This document shows positions 28,007 to 42,341 of a stretch of 64,000 bases of DNA, in pieces (position 1 is the stretch's first letter; the number at the start of each line of letters is the position of its first letter). The DNA comes from JAEUMW01 sp963734295 (GTDB lineage Bacteria > Pseudomonadota > Gammaproteobacteria > Burkholderiales > JAEUMW01). The stretch is taken from contig CAVTGS010000009.1 in the NCBI GenBank assembly GCA_963734295.1, positions 254,947 through 318,946 of the forward strand. Direction: 5' to 3'. The position numbers and the translations under genes were made by a program. Under the pieces are notes generated by a model, which worked only from the letters and a program-made list of their open reading frames with translations, did not search any database and had not been told where the DNA came from.

Positions 28007-28225
28007 AGCTACTAGAGGGCGGAATCGCCTCCCCGATCCCGGGCCGACGCGCTGTCGGCGCTTGTCGGACTCGGCGACTGGCCCCAAAGACGCGCTGGTC
28101 CGGAGCAGGGAGCAGAGAGGAGGAGGGATCCGCCCTCGTCAGCCGACCCAGCGCGCTGGGGACTCCGTGGCGCCGCCGTGGGACCCTCGGATAGGGCGCG
28201 CACGAGCGGCCAAGGTCAGCCGCGT

Positions 28226-28528
28226 TCAGCAGGGAAATCCCGTGAAGCGGTGTTTCGCGTTGAATTTCCGAATGTGCTCCTCCAGCGCCTCGACTTCCCG
28301 GGCATCGATAGCAGGCGGCATCTCGTCGAGTACATGCCCTGGGACCACCCACCGCGCGACGATGTCGAAGGCCCGGCCAAGCGCTCTGCCGTGGCGGCGC
28401 GGCGCCGCTGCGCGTTCCGTAGCGTTGCTGCCTTGCAGCAAGAAGGCCCGTTTTTTGACCATTCCCAGACCTTCCGGCGTGGCTTTCGGGACCGGGTTGA
28501 CCGGCTTGCAAGCGAGCGCGAGTTTCAT
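28226..28528 (-). CDS. Hypothetical protein
   Basis: This is a 100-residue frame with an ATG at 28528 preceded by GGAGA at 6 bases; an ATG four codons upstream overlaps that site. The product is basic, with an AREVEALEEHIRKFNAKHRFTG helix near the end. I do not recognise a family. The 28007-28225 stretch downstream and 28529-28877 upstream contain no gene I can support; upstream is an AT-richer patch (around 28552-28600) that could hold its promoter. Confidence 0.4.
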   Translation of the reverse strand: MKLALACKPVNPVPKATPEGLGMVKKRAFLLQGSNATERAAAPRRHGRALGRAFDIVARWVVPGHVLDEMPPAIDAREVEALEEHIRKFNAKHRFTGFPC

Positions 28529-28877
28529 GGCGTTCTCCATTGAAGAATGATGAAAATACTCGTTATTTTTCACCTCTGGAGGCAATATACGAGCGTTCGG
28601 CAAGGAGCGTCCAATCGCATCTTTGGATGAATAGGATAAGTCTCGCCGATAACGGCGCGCGTCATGCTGCAGCGCACGAGATCCCGCGGGGACCGAACGG
28701 CCAGTCCCGACCGACCTTCCCGAATGTTTGGCCGCCCCGAGCCAATACTTCACGCGCCGGGCGCGCCGAGTCGACGGAGGAAAAACGACGCTGAATCGTG
28801 GATTGAGGAAGGGGCGGGCACACTGGCATATGGTTTGCGCCAAGCGCTGGCTGTTGCGTTGTCTGGGGAGGGACATC

Positions 28878-29120
28878 ATGTCCAGCATTGAACGTAGTAA
28901 CGGCACCTGCGCGATCCGATTCATCCTGGCCGAGGTGAGTAAGGGAGCGTGGGCGGTGGGTCACTCTCGCGGGCTCATTCCGGGCGCCATTCTCCGCACA
29001 CGTGCCGCCGCAGTGCGCTATGTCGAGGCGCTTGGCGAGGCGGCCGGCTTCACTGATGTCGACATCGTGATCGCCGGAGGCGGTGACGGCAACGTCCAGG
29101 TCCGACCGAACGCCCTCTGA
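28878..29120 (+). CDS. Small DUF2188-like protein
   Basis: This 80-residue protein starts at ATG 28878 after a strong GGGGAGG ribosome-binding site. An upstream in-frame extension of 50 codons lacks any such site. The fold pattern is strand-turn-strand then helix (GAWAVGHSRGLIPGAILRTRAAAVRYVEALGEAAGF) and a final strand ending in NVQVRP, like small DUF2188 proteins that resemble double-stranded-RNA-binding folds. Its role is unknown. Confidence 0.55.
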   Translation: MSSIERSNGTCAIRFILAEVSKGAWAVGHSRGLIPGAILRTRAAAVRYVEALGEAAGFTDVDIVIAGGGDGNVQVRPNAL

Positions 29121-29181
29121 CCTTCGACATCGGTACGTCACCTACCGCGTAATGGAGTGTGCGGCGGTGCCTCGGGAGTTG

Positions 29182-29757
29182 CTACAAGGGACGCTTAATC
29201 GTCACTGCGCCGCGAACCTCGCCCGCCTTGTAGCCAGTGGCTCGGTCATGAGGGTAGTCACGGCTTAGCGTCGCCTTTACGGCAGGCGGGATGTCGTTGG
29301 CTCCACCGTGGCACGTCAGGCACATCGGAGCGACGGGCAAGGCCTTCATGTAGCGAACGAATTTCCCCGTCGGTTCCTCGACCACGATCGCAGCCTCGAG
29401 GTCCTCCGGTTTCGAGCCTGCCGCCACGCGCCGGTCGAACTCCAGCAGGACCGCCTGTTCCCACGAGTCTCCCTGGCCGAGCAGGGGATTGCGCGGTCTA
29501 AGAGTCACACGCGAGACCCTCCAGCCATTCTTGATCGACAGTTCTGACGCCATCGACGGCGCAATGCGCTTGCAGACGCCGACAGCGTCTTCGGGCGGAC
29601 CCGCCTCGAGCTGCTTCTTCAGTTCGCCGCCGAGCCCCTGAGTCAGAGAGCGGGTCACCTGCCGAGCCTCGGAAATCTGGGCCTCGGAGGCGTTCTCAAC
29701 GGCATAGGACCAAAGCGGGGTGGCGCCGAGCAGGGCGGCGATGGCAAGCTTTTTCAC
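29182..29757 (-). CDS. Exported c-type haem protein with DUF3365 domain
   Basis: This protein of about 191 residues starts at GTG 29757 after TTGGAG. It has a signal peptide (MKKLAIAALLGATPLWSYA), then the DUF3365 helical domain with LGGELKKQLEAG...VCKRIAP and a single CXXCH haem site (MCLTCHG) near residue 155. Such Tll0287-like domains are periplasmic haem or redox sensors, usually inside larger proteins but also as stand-alone exported forms. It is divergent from clpB. Confidence 0.82.
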   Translation of the reverse strand: MKKLAIAALLGATPLWSYAVENASEAQISEARQVTRSLTQGLGGELKKQLEAGPPEDAVGVCKRIAPSMASELSIKNGWRVSRVTLRPRNPLLGQGDSWEQAVLLEFDRRVAAGSKPEDLEAAIVVEEPTGKFVRYMKALPVAPMCLTCHGGANDIPPAVKATLSRDYPHDRATGYKAGEVRGAVTIKRPL

Positions 29758-29847
29758 GGCAGGCTCCAAGCGTGGAAAGTAAAGAACGTTAGTATATTCG
29801 AAAACGCTGATTCAATTCAAAAGAGCTGCTCTTCAGCGAAACCAGCG

Positions 29848-29875
29848 GTTGAATTTGCGGAGGCGTCCCCCATCT
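29848..29875 (+). promoter_or_regulatory. Sigma-32 heat-shock promoter of clpB
   Basis: GTTGAA at 29848-29853 and CCCCATCT at 29868-29875 match the sigma-32 consensus (CTTGAA, 13-17 bases, CCCCATNT) with a 14-base spacer. The start codon of clpB is 29 bases downstream. Confidence 0.8.
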
Positions 29876-29903
29876 CAGAGCCAAACCGGACACAAGGACG
29901 CTC

Positions 29904-32501
<2,598 letters not shown>

Positions 32502-32589
32502 CGGACGTCTGCCGCGGCCCCTGCAGGTCCTGCGGGGGCCATTCCCGGCGCTCGCGAGGGGGCTCGATGGGGGATAATCGGCCTCGACC

Positions 32590-33837
32590 ATGGCTGCGCC
32601 GTCCACCACTGTCCTGCCCATCCGCGATGCCGAGGTGATATCCCTCGTCGGGCTCTCTCACGCCACCTCGCATTTCTTCCACCTGATCCTGCCGTCGCTC
32701 TTACCGTGGCTGATGCCTGCCTTCGGGCTGAGCTTCACCGAGGCCGGCGCGTTGATGACTTTGTTCTTCGCCGTCTCTGGCGTCGGCCAGGCGCTGGCCG
32801 GCTTCGTGGTCGATCGTCTCGGCGCGCGGGTGGCGCTTCTCGCGGGCGTCGCTTTGATGAGTGCGTCGGCCGCGCTCATGGGTCTTGCGCAGGGCTGGAC
32901 GACGCTCGCCATGGCGGCAGCCGTCGCCGGGCTCGGCAACAGCGTGTTCCATCCCGCCGATTTCAGCCTGCTCAACCACCGCGTCACCACGGCGCGCCTT
33001 ACTCACGCGTTCTCGGTTCACGGCCTGTCGGGCTATCTCGGTTGGGCCGCGGCGCCGCCTTTCATGGTGGGCATCGCAGGTGTCGCGGGTTGGCGGGGTG
33101 CGGCGTTCGCCGCTGCTCTGATGGCGGCAGCGGTGCTGGGGTTTCTGTACGCGCGCCGAGCCGCGCTCGACGACGCGGCCCACCGCGTCGTCCCGCAGTC
33201 CGTCGTGGGCAACCGCCCCGCTGGTGCGACGGTCGCATTTCTCCGGTCACCGCTCGTGTGGATGTGCTTCGGCTTCTTCCTGACCGCGACGATGGCATTC
33301 GGGGCGCTGCAGAATTTCTCGCCCGCCGTGCTCGAGCGCCTGTACGGGATCTCGCTGCCGCTCGCAACGTCCGCGCTCTCTGCCTACCTCGTCGGCGGTG
33401 CGGGCGGGACGGCGGCCGGCGGCTTTCTCGCGGCAGGGCGCTCCGATCAGGATCGCATCATCGCCGCGGCCCTGCTCGCCGCGGCTTGTGTCGCACTGCT
33501 GCTTGCGACCGGTTCGCCGCCGTCGTGGGCCGTCGTGGGTCTGATGGCGCTGATGGGTTTTCTCACCGGTCTCGTCGCCCCGTCACGCGATCTCCTCGTG
33601 CGCCGCGCCGCGACCACCGGCGGCGGCGCGCACGCCTTCGGTCGGGTATATGGCGTGGTGTACTCCGGGCTCGATGTCGGACTGGCGGCAGCACCGCTCG
33701 CGTTCGGGCCGCTCATGGATGCCGGTCGTTTTCAGCAGGTCCTGGTCGGCGTGGCCGTACTGCAGGCACTCGCGATTCTGACCGCGGTCGGCATGGGCGT
33801 ACAGTCACGGCCGGTCATGGCGCCCTCCGAGCCATGA
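32590..33837 (+). CDS. MFS transporter
   Basis: This 415-residue protein has twelve predicted membrane helices. The MFS signature between helices 2 and 3 reads GFVVDRLGARVALLAGV. The N-terminus (GLSHATSHFFHLILPSLLPWLMPAFGLSFTEAGALM) resembles the fosmidomycin-resistance-like subgroup. The substrate cannot be told from sequence. It starts 89 bases after clpB; the G+C-rich dyad at about 32515-32550 lacks a T-run, so termination there is uncertain. Confidence 0.88.
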   Translation: MAAPSTTVLPIRDAEVISLVGLSHATSHFFHLILPSLLPWLMPAFGLSFTEAGALMTLFFAVSGVGQALAGFVVDRLGARVALLAGVALMSASAALMGLAQGWTTLAMAAAVAGLGNSVFHPADFSLLNHRVTTARLTHAFSVHGLSGYLGWAAAPPFMVGIAGVAGWRGAAFAAALMAAAVLGFLYARRAALDDAAHRVVPQSVVGNRPAGATVAFLRSPLVWMCFGFFLTATMAFGALQNFSPAVLERLYGISLPLATSALSAYLVGGAGGTAAGGFLAAGRSDQDRIIAAALLAAACVALLLATGSPPSWAVVGLMALMGFLTGLVAPSRDLLVRRAATTGGGAHAFGRVYGVVYSGLDVGLAAAPLAFGPLMDAGRFQQVLVGVAVLQALAILTAVGMGVQSRPVMAPSEP

Positions 33838-33861
33838 CGGAGCGCGCGTCGGCCTTGTCAC

Positions 33862-34281
33862 CTACCAGGGATACGGGTACCCGCACCCGGGGTCGGTGTC
33901 GCGGCAGGCAGAGATGTTGCCGAGCGGCCTGGAGAATGTGTAGTTGAGGGGTGTTTCCACGAGTGCGTCCCAAGCCTCCCCGGCGCTCCCGCTGGGCAGG
34001 GAAAACGGCAAGGAGACGATCCACGCTGCAGCACCCACGGCAACACCCACGAGCGAAACCGGACGCAGGAACACGGTGTCGAGCAACATCGCTTCGCCAT
34101 CGGTAGTGGAACCGCGCTGGCTCTGCTGAGAGCCGGGCGCTCCGGTGGCATAGGTCGTCGCCGGGGTATAGTAACCTGGGGCCGGTGCAGCTTGCGGCTG
34201 CTGTGCCGTCGCACACCCTGCGAGCAGCAGCGCACCGGAGACCAGGGTCGCGCAGGTCTTGAGTACGGGACGGTTATCCAT
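33862..34281 (-). CDS. Lipoprotein
   Basis: This 139-residue protein has a lipoprotein signal (LKTCATLVSGALLLAGC, lipobox LLAGC at residue 23) and a Gln/Pro-rich linker. A hydrophobic segment (PVSLVGVAVGAAAWIVSLPFSLP) and a conserved-looking end (PLNYTFSRPLGNISACRDTDPGCGYPYPW) with two cysteines follow. The family looks like small envelope proteins of unknown role. It is convergent with the MFS gene. Confidence 0.75.
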   Translation of the reverse strand: MDNRPVLKTCATLVSGALLLAGCATAQQPQAAPAPGYYTPATTYATGAPGSQQSQRGSTTDGEAMLLDTVFLRPVSLVGVAVGAAAWIVSLPFSLPSGSAGEAWDALVETPLNYTFSRPLGNISACRDTDPGCGYPYPW

Positions 34282-34383
34282 GATTTCATTCTCCTGGGCT
34301 GGCAACGCCTCATTTAAGCACAGCCGGTCATCCGGCGAAAAGCGCCGGTGGTCGGACGCGGCGCAGCGTTCCCGGTCGTCGCG

Positions 34384-34815
34384 ATGAGCTGGGAAAGCGC
34401 CAGAAAGCGGGCGGCCGGGGTCGTCGTACTGCGCCGGTCGCCAGCCGGCTGGGAGGTCCTGCTCCTGCGCGCGTACCGCAACTGGGGCTTCCCCAAGGGA
34501 CTCCTCGAACCTGGCGAGAGCTCGCTCGCGGCTGCAGTGCGCGAGACTCGTGAAGAGACCGGCCTCTCGGGCCTCGTCTTCCGCTGGGGCTACGGCTGCT
34601 TCGACACGGAGCCCTACGCGGTGGGCAAGGTCGTTCGCTATTTCCTGGCCGAGAGTCCCGCCATGGAGGTCACGCTGCCGGTGTCTCGAGAGCTCGGGCG
34701 ACCGGAGCACAGCGAGTTCCGTTGGCTCACGCCGGACGAGGCCGAAGCGCTGCTGCCGCCCCGTCTGGTGGCCGTGCTGCGCTGGGCGCAGGCCCAGGTC
34801 GACGCCGCGCGATAG
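34384..34815 (+). CDS. Nudix hydrolase
   Basis: This 143-residue protein has a perfect Nudix box GLLEPGESSLAAAVRETREETGL (G-X5-E-X7-REX2EEXG). It starts AAGVVVLRRSPAGWEVLLLRAYRNWGFPKG, like the diadenosine-polyphosphate hydrolase type. The ATG at 34384 fits the family start; an upstream GTG at 34348 is possible. The substrate is not determinable. It is divergent from the lipoprotein gene. Confidence 0.88.
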   Translation: MSWESARKRAAGVVVLRRSPAGWEVLLLRAYRNWGFPKGLLEPGESSLAAAVRETREETGLSGLVFRWGYGCFDTEPYAVGKVVRYFLAESPAMEVTLPVSRELGRPEHSEFRWLTPDEAEALLPPRLVAVLRWAQAQVDAAR

Positions 34816-34920
34816 CGCATCCTCCCCCTTTTTTCCGGGCACAGACCATGCATTGCCTCGCCGCGCGCGAGGCGGGCGCCCCGCGGCGGTTTGTCGAAGG
34901 CAGAGCGTCGGAGGGATGAG

Positions 34921-37096
34921 TTGCAGACCTCGTCGGTGCACGATGCAGCGGCTGGATTCGAAGCGTCACCGACCCGGGCGGAAGCGCATTCCTCCCGACG
35001 ACTGACCACGGGTCAGTACGCTGTCGTCCTTGCCTACCTCGCCGCAGCCTTCTGGTACCTCTCCTGGCGGCCGACCGTTTTCAACCCCGATGCGTTCGCG
35101 TTTTCGGCCGCAGTCTATGCTGCCGAGAGCATCGGGTGCCTCGCGTCGCTGCTCCTGATTTTCGTCTGCTGGCGCCCCTCGCGACGCGTCGCCGCGACTC
35201 CGGCACCGGGGATGACCGTCGACGTATTCGTCACCACCGTCGATCACCCCGCGGCGATGCTGCGGCGCACGCTCACCGCGGCCCGCGATATGCACTATCC
35301 CCACGAGACCTGGTTGCTCGACGACGGCAATCGCCTCGAGGCGCGGGCACTCGCGCAGGAGCTGGGTGTTCGGTACCAGGGATCCGTCGATGGCACGGAC
35401 GCCAGAGAGCAAGCGCTCAGGGCGAGCAACGCCGCGTTCGTGGCCGTGTTCGATGGCGATCACGTGCCGAGCCGCAATTTTCTCACGCATACGCTCGGTT
35501 TCTTTCGCGACGACACCGTGGCCTTCGTCCAGGCACCCCGGGGCGTCTGCAGTCTCGACTCGTTCCGGCGCGAGACCGATCGGGGCACACGGCTCATTGC
35601 GCACGAGCTGTCGCGGCTCTTCCGCGTGATCCAGCCCGGCCGTGACCACTGGAACGCCGCACTCTTCTGCGGCAGCTGCGCGGTCCTGCGCCGCAAGGCG
35701 CTCGATGCCGTGGGCGGCTTGGGCGCGAAGACCCCCGGCGGGAACCTGCGCCTTTCGCTGCGGCTGCACAAGCGCGGCGAGAAATCCGTCTGCGTCCCCG
35801 ATCCTCTCGCTGTGGCCATCTCGCCCCTGGACCTCGCCCGGTTCGTCGAAGAGCGGGAGCGCCGGGCCCGCGATGCTCTGGCGACGTGCCTGCAGGAGGG
35901 GTTTCTGTGTGGACGGGGTCTCACGTTGGGGCAGCGTCTTTGCTACCTTGCCATCCTGCTCGCGTCGCTCGATGGATGGCGGAAAGGCTTCTTCTGCCTG
36001 GTGCCGGTCGCGGTGCTCTTGACGGGTGTAATGCCTGTCGCTGCGCTCGACGGCACGTTCCTCCTGCATTTCGCGCCTTATCTCTTCCTCCATGTGTGGG
36101 TATCGAAGGAGGTCGGGCGCGGGCGGAGCCGCACCTGGCTCGGTGGGCTGTTCGACATGGCGCGCTTCGCATCGTCCCTCGCCCTCACGGGGCAGACCGG
36201 GACGGCTCGACTTGCCGGGCCACTCGCTGCTGCTGCTCGGTCTCAACCTGGTCGCGATTCCGGTCGGGATGGGGCTTAACGCGTGGTCTTCGTCGTTCGA
36301 TGCCGGAACCCTGGTTGCGCTCTCCGCGTGGTCGCTCGTCAACGCCGCGGTTGCGGCGGCCGTGCTGCTGGCTACCCGAAAGTCGGAGACCTGCGGCCGC
36401 GACGACCTTCGCCTGCCGGTTCCACTGCCTGCCCGGATCAAATTCCCGGTAGACGAGCCGGTGTACGGGCTCGTCGATCATATTTCAGCGGCCGGCTTCC
36501 GGTTCCATGGGCGTTTTCCGGAGTATGCCCAGTTCGGGGCCAAGGTCTCGGGCGAACTTCATCTGCCCGGCGGCGTGTTGCCGTTCGCCGCGACCATACG
36601 CTCCTTCTACCTCGGACACTCCGGCAGGGGTGAGCGCTTCGCGAAATCCGTCGGATTGAGCTTCGACTGGGTCGGTGCACAGCGCGATCACGCACTCGAT
36701 CGTTTGCTCGGCGAGTCGGATCTGCAGGGACGCATCTCGGCGCTTCGCGAGTGCGGAGGAACGCCCGTGAGCTGGCTCGAGCGCGTGTTCCAGCGGCACG
36801 ACGATCGGCTGTCGTCGCATCCGGACCACTGGGCTCCGGTACTCATTCATGCGCCGCAGGAGGCGCGAAGCCACCCCGAGCTCGGCATGATCGCCGCGTC
36901 GGCGCCGCGCGGCGCGCCGCGCACGGTGCTCGCCTTTGCTCCAATCGCGGCGAACACGACGATCCATCTCACGGTGTTGTCCCGCTCCGCCCGCCAGCTT
37001 CTGGACGGCGACGTGCTGGCGCGGCGCGTCCTCGAGACGCCGCTCGCTCCGATCTACGCCTACCAGTTTGTCGGCGACCCGCGCGGGAAAGCCTGA
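34921..37096 (+). CDS. BcsA-like family 2 glycosyltransferase with C-terminal PilZ domain; catalytic motifs degenerate, one frameshift
   Basis: This is a membrane protein related to cellulose synthase. The TTG at 34921 follows GGAGGG; two N-terminal membrane helices come next, then the GT2 domain. DDG (134-136) and DGD (178-180) are kept. The TED motif, which carries the catalytic base, is GGN (273-275), and QxxRW is ERERR (311-315). Membrane helices follow (LGQRLCYLAILLASLDGW and others). A frame change near 36200 leads into a PilZ domain with RxxxR (RDDLR) but HISAAG where D/N-x-S-x-x-G is expected. No bcsB, bcsZ or bcsC is adjacent. The protein may be a non-catalytic paralogue; nucleotide binding could persist. 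Confidence 0.7.
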
Positions 37097-37109
37097 CCGC
37101 GCACCCAGC

Positions 37110-39561
<2,452 letters not shown>

Positions 39562-39573
39562 GGGGGCTCCGCC

Positions 39574-39981
39574 TTAGTCGCGTTTCGCGAGGTCGAGCAC
39601 GAGGCAGCCGTGCTCGATGCGCGTCGATTCCGCCTCGAGCGTGCTGCCCGTGAGCTCGATGCGCCGCTCGAAGCGGCCATAGGGAATTTCCGCACGGTGC
39701 ACGCGGGCCCCCGGCGCCGAGAACGGCAGCGGTCGCTCGCCCGAAACGGTGAGGCACTGGCCGTCGAAGCGCACCACGACCTGGTCCGCCGGCACGCCGG
39801 GCAGGGCCACGACGATGCGCACACCCCGCGGCGTCTCCACGACATCCGCGGGCGGCTCCCAGACCGGTCGGCGCGCCTGCGTCTCGCCGAGCTGGAAGAA
39901 CTGCCGGTGCAGCCGATCGGCCCGCTCGACGAGATCGCAGGCTTCGGCCCACATCCAGGCTTTCGAATGGCGATGCGTCAT
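39574..39981 (-). CDS. Small heat-shock protein (Hsp20/alpha-crystallin family)
   Basis: This 135-residue holdase chaperone has the alpha-crystallin domain PPADVVETPRGVRIVVALPGVPADQVVVRFDGQCLTVSGER...RAEIPYGRFERRIEL. An N-terminal helical arm precedes it. The usual C-terminal IXI motif is replaced by CLVLDLAKRD. ATG 39981 follows AGGAG. It is the first gene of hsp20-lon behind a sigma-32-like promoter. Confidence 0.85.
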   Translation of the reverse strand: MTHRHSKAWMWAEACDLVERADRLHRQFFQLGETQARRPVWEPPADVVETPRGVRIVVALPGVPADQVVVRFDGQCLTVSGERPLPFSAPGARVHRAEIPYGRFERRIELTGSTLEAESTRIEHGCLVLDLAKRD

Positions 39982-40044
39982 CAAGTCTCCTGCAGGCGCA
40001 AACGGCCCCGACAGCGTCTGTCTGGGTTTGTCCTGTTGGATGGC

Positions 40045-40071
40045 AAATGGTGCCGGCGCGCGCGATTTCAA
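40045..40071 (-). promoter_or_regulatory. Sigma-32-like promoter of hsp20-lon
   Basis: Read on the minus strand, TTGAAA (40071-40066), a 13-base spacer and CACCATTT (40052-40045) match the sigma-32 consensus with one mismatch in the -10. The hsp20 ATG lies about 64 bases downstream. Confidence 0.7.
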
Positions 40072-40155
40072 TAGCACGGGGGCAGGGGCCGCGTTGTCCG
40101 GGGCGGGCGGCGCGGCTACACTCCGCTCACCATCGCCAGCCGGAGAAACAGTCGA

Positions 40156-41557
40156 ATGGAGCCGCGCAAGCTCGAGCGCTTGGTGGGCGAGTTGTGGCAG
40201 GACTCGATCATGCCCGCGCTCACGGAGTACATCCGCATCCCCGCCAAGTCGCCGTTCTTCGACCACGACTGGCAGCGTCACGGCTACCTGGACGACGCGG
40301 TGCGGCTTGCGGTGAAGTGGTGCGAGGCGCATCGGATCGCGGGCATGACGCTGGACGTGGTGCGGCTGCCGGGTCGCACGCCGCTCCTCTACGTGGAAGT
40401 TCCGGGAACGCGGCCCGGCAACGTGCTGCTCTATGGTCACCTCGACAAGCAGCCGGAGTTCGCCGGCTGGCGCGACGATCTGGGACCCTGGAAGCCGGTG
40501 ATCGAGAACGACCGTTTGTACGGACGCGGCGGCGCCGACGACGGCTACGCCCTGTTCGCCTCGCTCGGCGCGATGATCGCCCTCAACGACCAGCGCGTCG
40601 CCCATCCGCGCTGCGTGCTGTTGCTCGAGTGCAGCGAAGAAAGCGGCAGTCCGGACCTTGCGGCCTACATCGACGCGCTCGCCGATCGGCTCGGGTTGCC
40701 GGAGCTCGTCGTGTGTCTGGATTCGGGCTGCGGCAACTACGATCAACTGTGGGCGACCACCAGCCTGCGTGGGCTCGTGGCGGGCACGCTCACGGTGGAA
40801 GTGCTGGAGCTCGGGGTGCACTCGGGGGATGCGAGCGGCATCGTGCCCTCGACCTTCCGCATCGCCCGAGCGCTGCTCGCGCGCATCGAGGACGCCGCGA
40901 CCGGCGAGATCATCCCGCCCGAGCTGCACGTCGCGATCCCCGAGGACCGCGTCGAGCAGGCCCGGCACGCAGCCCACGTGCTAGGCGCTCACGTACACGA
41001 CAAGTTTCCTTTTGCGTGCGGCTGCGGGCCGGTCTCCCGGGATCCCGCCGAGCTCATCGTCAATCGCACGTGGAAGCCCGCGCTCGAGGTCATCGGCGCG
41101 GCGGGTCTTCCCGTCTCTCGAATCCGCGGGCAACGTGCTGCGGCCGAAGACCCAGTTCAAGCTCTCGTTCCGCCTGCCGCCGACCGCGGATGCGGAGGCA
41201 GCGGCAAAACGACTGAAGGAGATCCTGGAGGCTGACTCGCCCTATGGCGCTCGGGTCACGTTCGAGCGGGAACAGGCGTCGAGCGGCTGGTGCGCTGGTC
41301 CGACCACGCCCGCGCTTGCCGCGTCGATCGAGCGCGCCTCGAAGAGCTTCTTCGGCCGCTCGGCGGTGTTCATGGGGGAGGGAGTCTCGATTCCGTTCAT
41401 GGGCATGCTCGGGGCGAAGTTCCCGCGGGCGCAGTTCCTCGTCACCGGCGTGCTGGGACCGCAGTCGAATGCCCATGGCCCGAACGAATTCCTGCACCTG
41501 CCCACGGTGCGGCGGTTGACCTGCGCCATCGCGGAGGTGATGGGAGACGCAGGATAG
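40156..41557 (+). CDS. M20-family metallopeptidase, one frameshift
   Basis: This zinc-dependent peptidase or deacylase is of the DapE/ArgE/dipeptidase group. Metal and catalytic residues are visible in LLYGHLDKQPEF (His, Asp), RGGADDGYALFASLGA (bridging Asp), LLECSEESGS (Glu-Glu), VVCLDSGCGNYDQ (Asp) and NAHGPNEFLHLP (His). One extra base near 41115 separates VIGAAGLP from SLESAGNVLRPKTQFKLSFRLPP; joining the frames gives about 466 residues, normal for the family. The ATG at 40156 is the first in frame. Substrate unknown. Confidence 0.85.
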
Positions 41558-41584
41558 GCCATCTCACGCGGCGGGGCCTTCGGT

Positions 41585-42094
41585 TTACTTCGTGAAGTCT
41601 GCCGACGCAGCGCGCTTACGGGTGACTTTGGTGCGAAGCGAAAGCAGGATCGACGACTCGGCGTCGATTCGGGGCACGCGCCAGAGCAGGAATCGGTAAT
41701 CCGCAACGGGCACGCGCTCGAGGCGTTCCCGGCCGTTCGCGCGCTTCACGGATCGCATGAGCGGGACGGGTCCGAAAGCCAACCCATCCTCGCTCGCGAG
41801 GACATTCGACGGTCGGGCGCTCCCCGGCACGTAGTCCATTCCGGGAGGAAGGGGGACAGCGACCTCCAGGTTGCGAACGACGGTCTTCCCGTGGTTGCGG
41901 TACTCGGCCTGATACTCGACGGTGTGCCCCGCCTGGGCTTCGAGCGCCGGAACCAGTCGCTCCACGCCACCCGGACCCTTTTCGACGCGAAAGGCCTGCA
42001 GCGTCGCGGTGACTTCGTGTTCCGGGTCTGCCCTGGCCGTGGTCCCGAGCGCAAGGCCCACTGCACACGCCGCTGCTCGCAGCCACCGTCGCAA
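41585..42094 (-). CDS. Exported protein with a DUF11-like conserved-repeat domain
   Basis: The TTG at 42094 gives a signal peptide (LRRWLRAAACAVGLALGTTARA) and a mature protein of about 147 residues. A beta-sandwich region (AQAGHTVEYQAEYRNHGKTVVRNLEVAVPLPPGMDYVPGSARPS) is typical of DUF11-type repeats. A longer frame to 42226 exists but runs through a terminator hairpin at 42106-42135, so the short start is preferred. The function is unknown. Confidence 0.65.
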   Translation of the reverse strand: MRRWLRAAACAVGLALGTTARADPEHEVTATLQAFRVEKGPGGVERLVPALEAQAGHTVEYQAEYRNHGKTVVRNLEVAVPLPPGMDYVPGSARPSNVLASEDGLAFGPVPLMRSVKRANGRERLERVPVADYRFLLWRVPRIDAESSILLSLRTKVTRKRAASADFTK

Positions 42095-42105
42095 GAGGAA
42101 TCGCC

Positions 42106-42135
42106 AAAAAAAGAAGGGGCTGACTGCGCCCCTTC
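42106..42135 (-). terminator. Rho-independent terminator downstream of DUF3617-DUF99
   Basis: On the minus strand an 8-bp perfect stem (GAAGGGGC/GCCCCTTC, 7-base loop) is followed by seven T (A's at 42106-42112 on the plus strand). It lies about 200 bases after the DUF99 stop and just before the next start. Confidence 0.75.
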
Positions 42136-42341
42136 GAAGTTTCCCCAACACCACCCTTGCCGTCGCCTGCCCCGGCAACCTCCCGAAGGAGTGACCCGAA
42201 ACGGGCGCCGGCAGAGAGTTCTTCACACCGCCGGGCGCCGGGAGGAGGTCGGCGCTTGCGGTCTGTGGAAACGCCAGGGAGGCAACACATGTGCCACGGG
42301 GTGCTTAACGGAACGGGAGGAGGGAAGCGGGAGGAGGGAGG

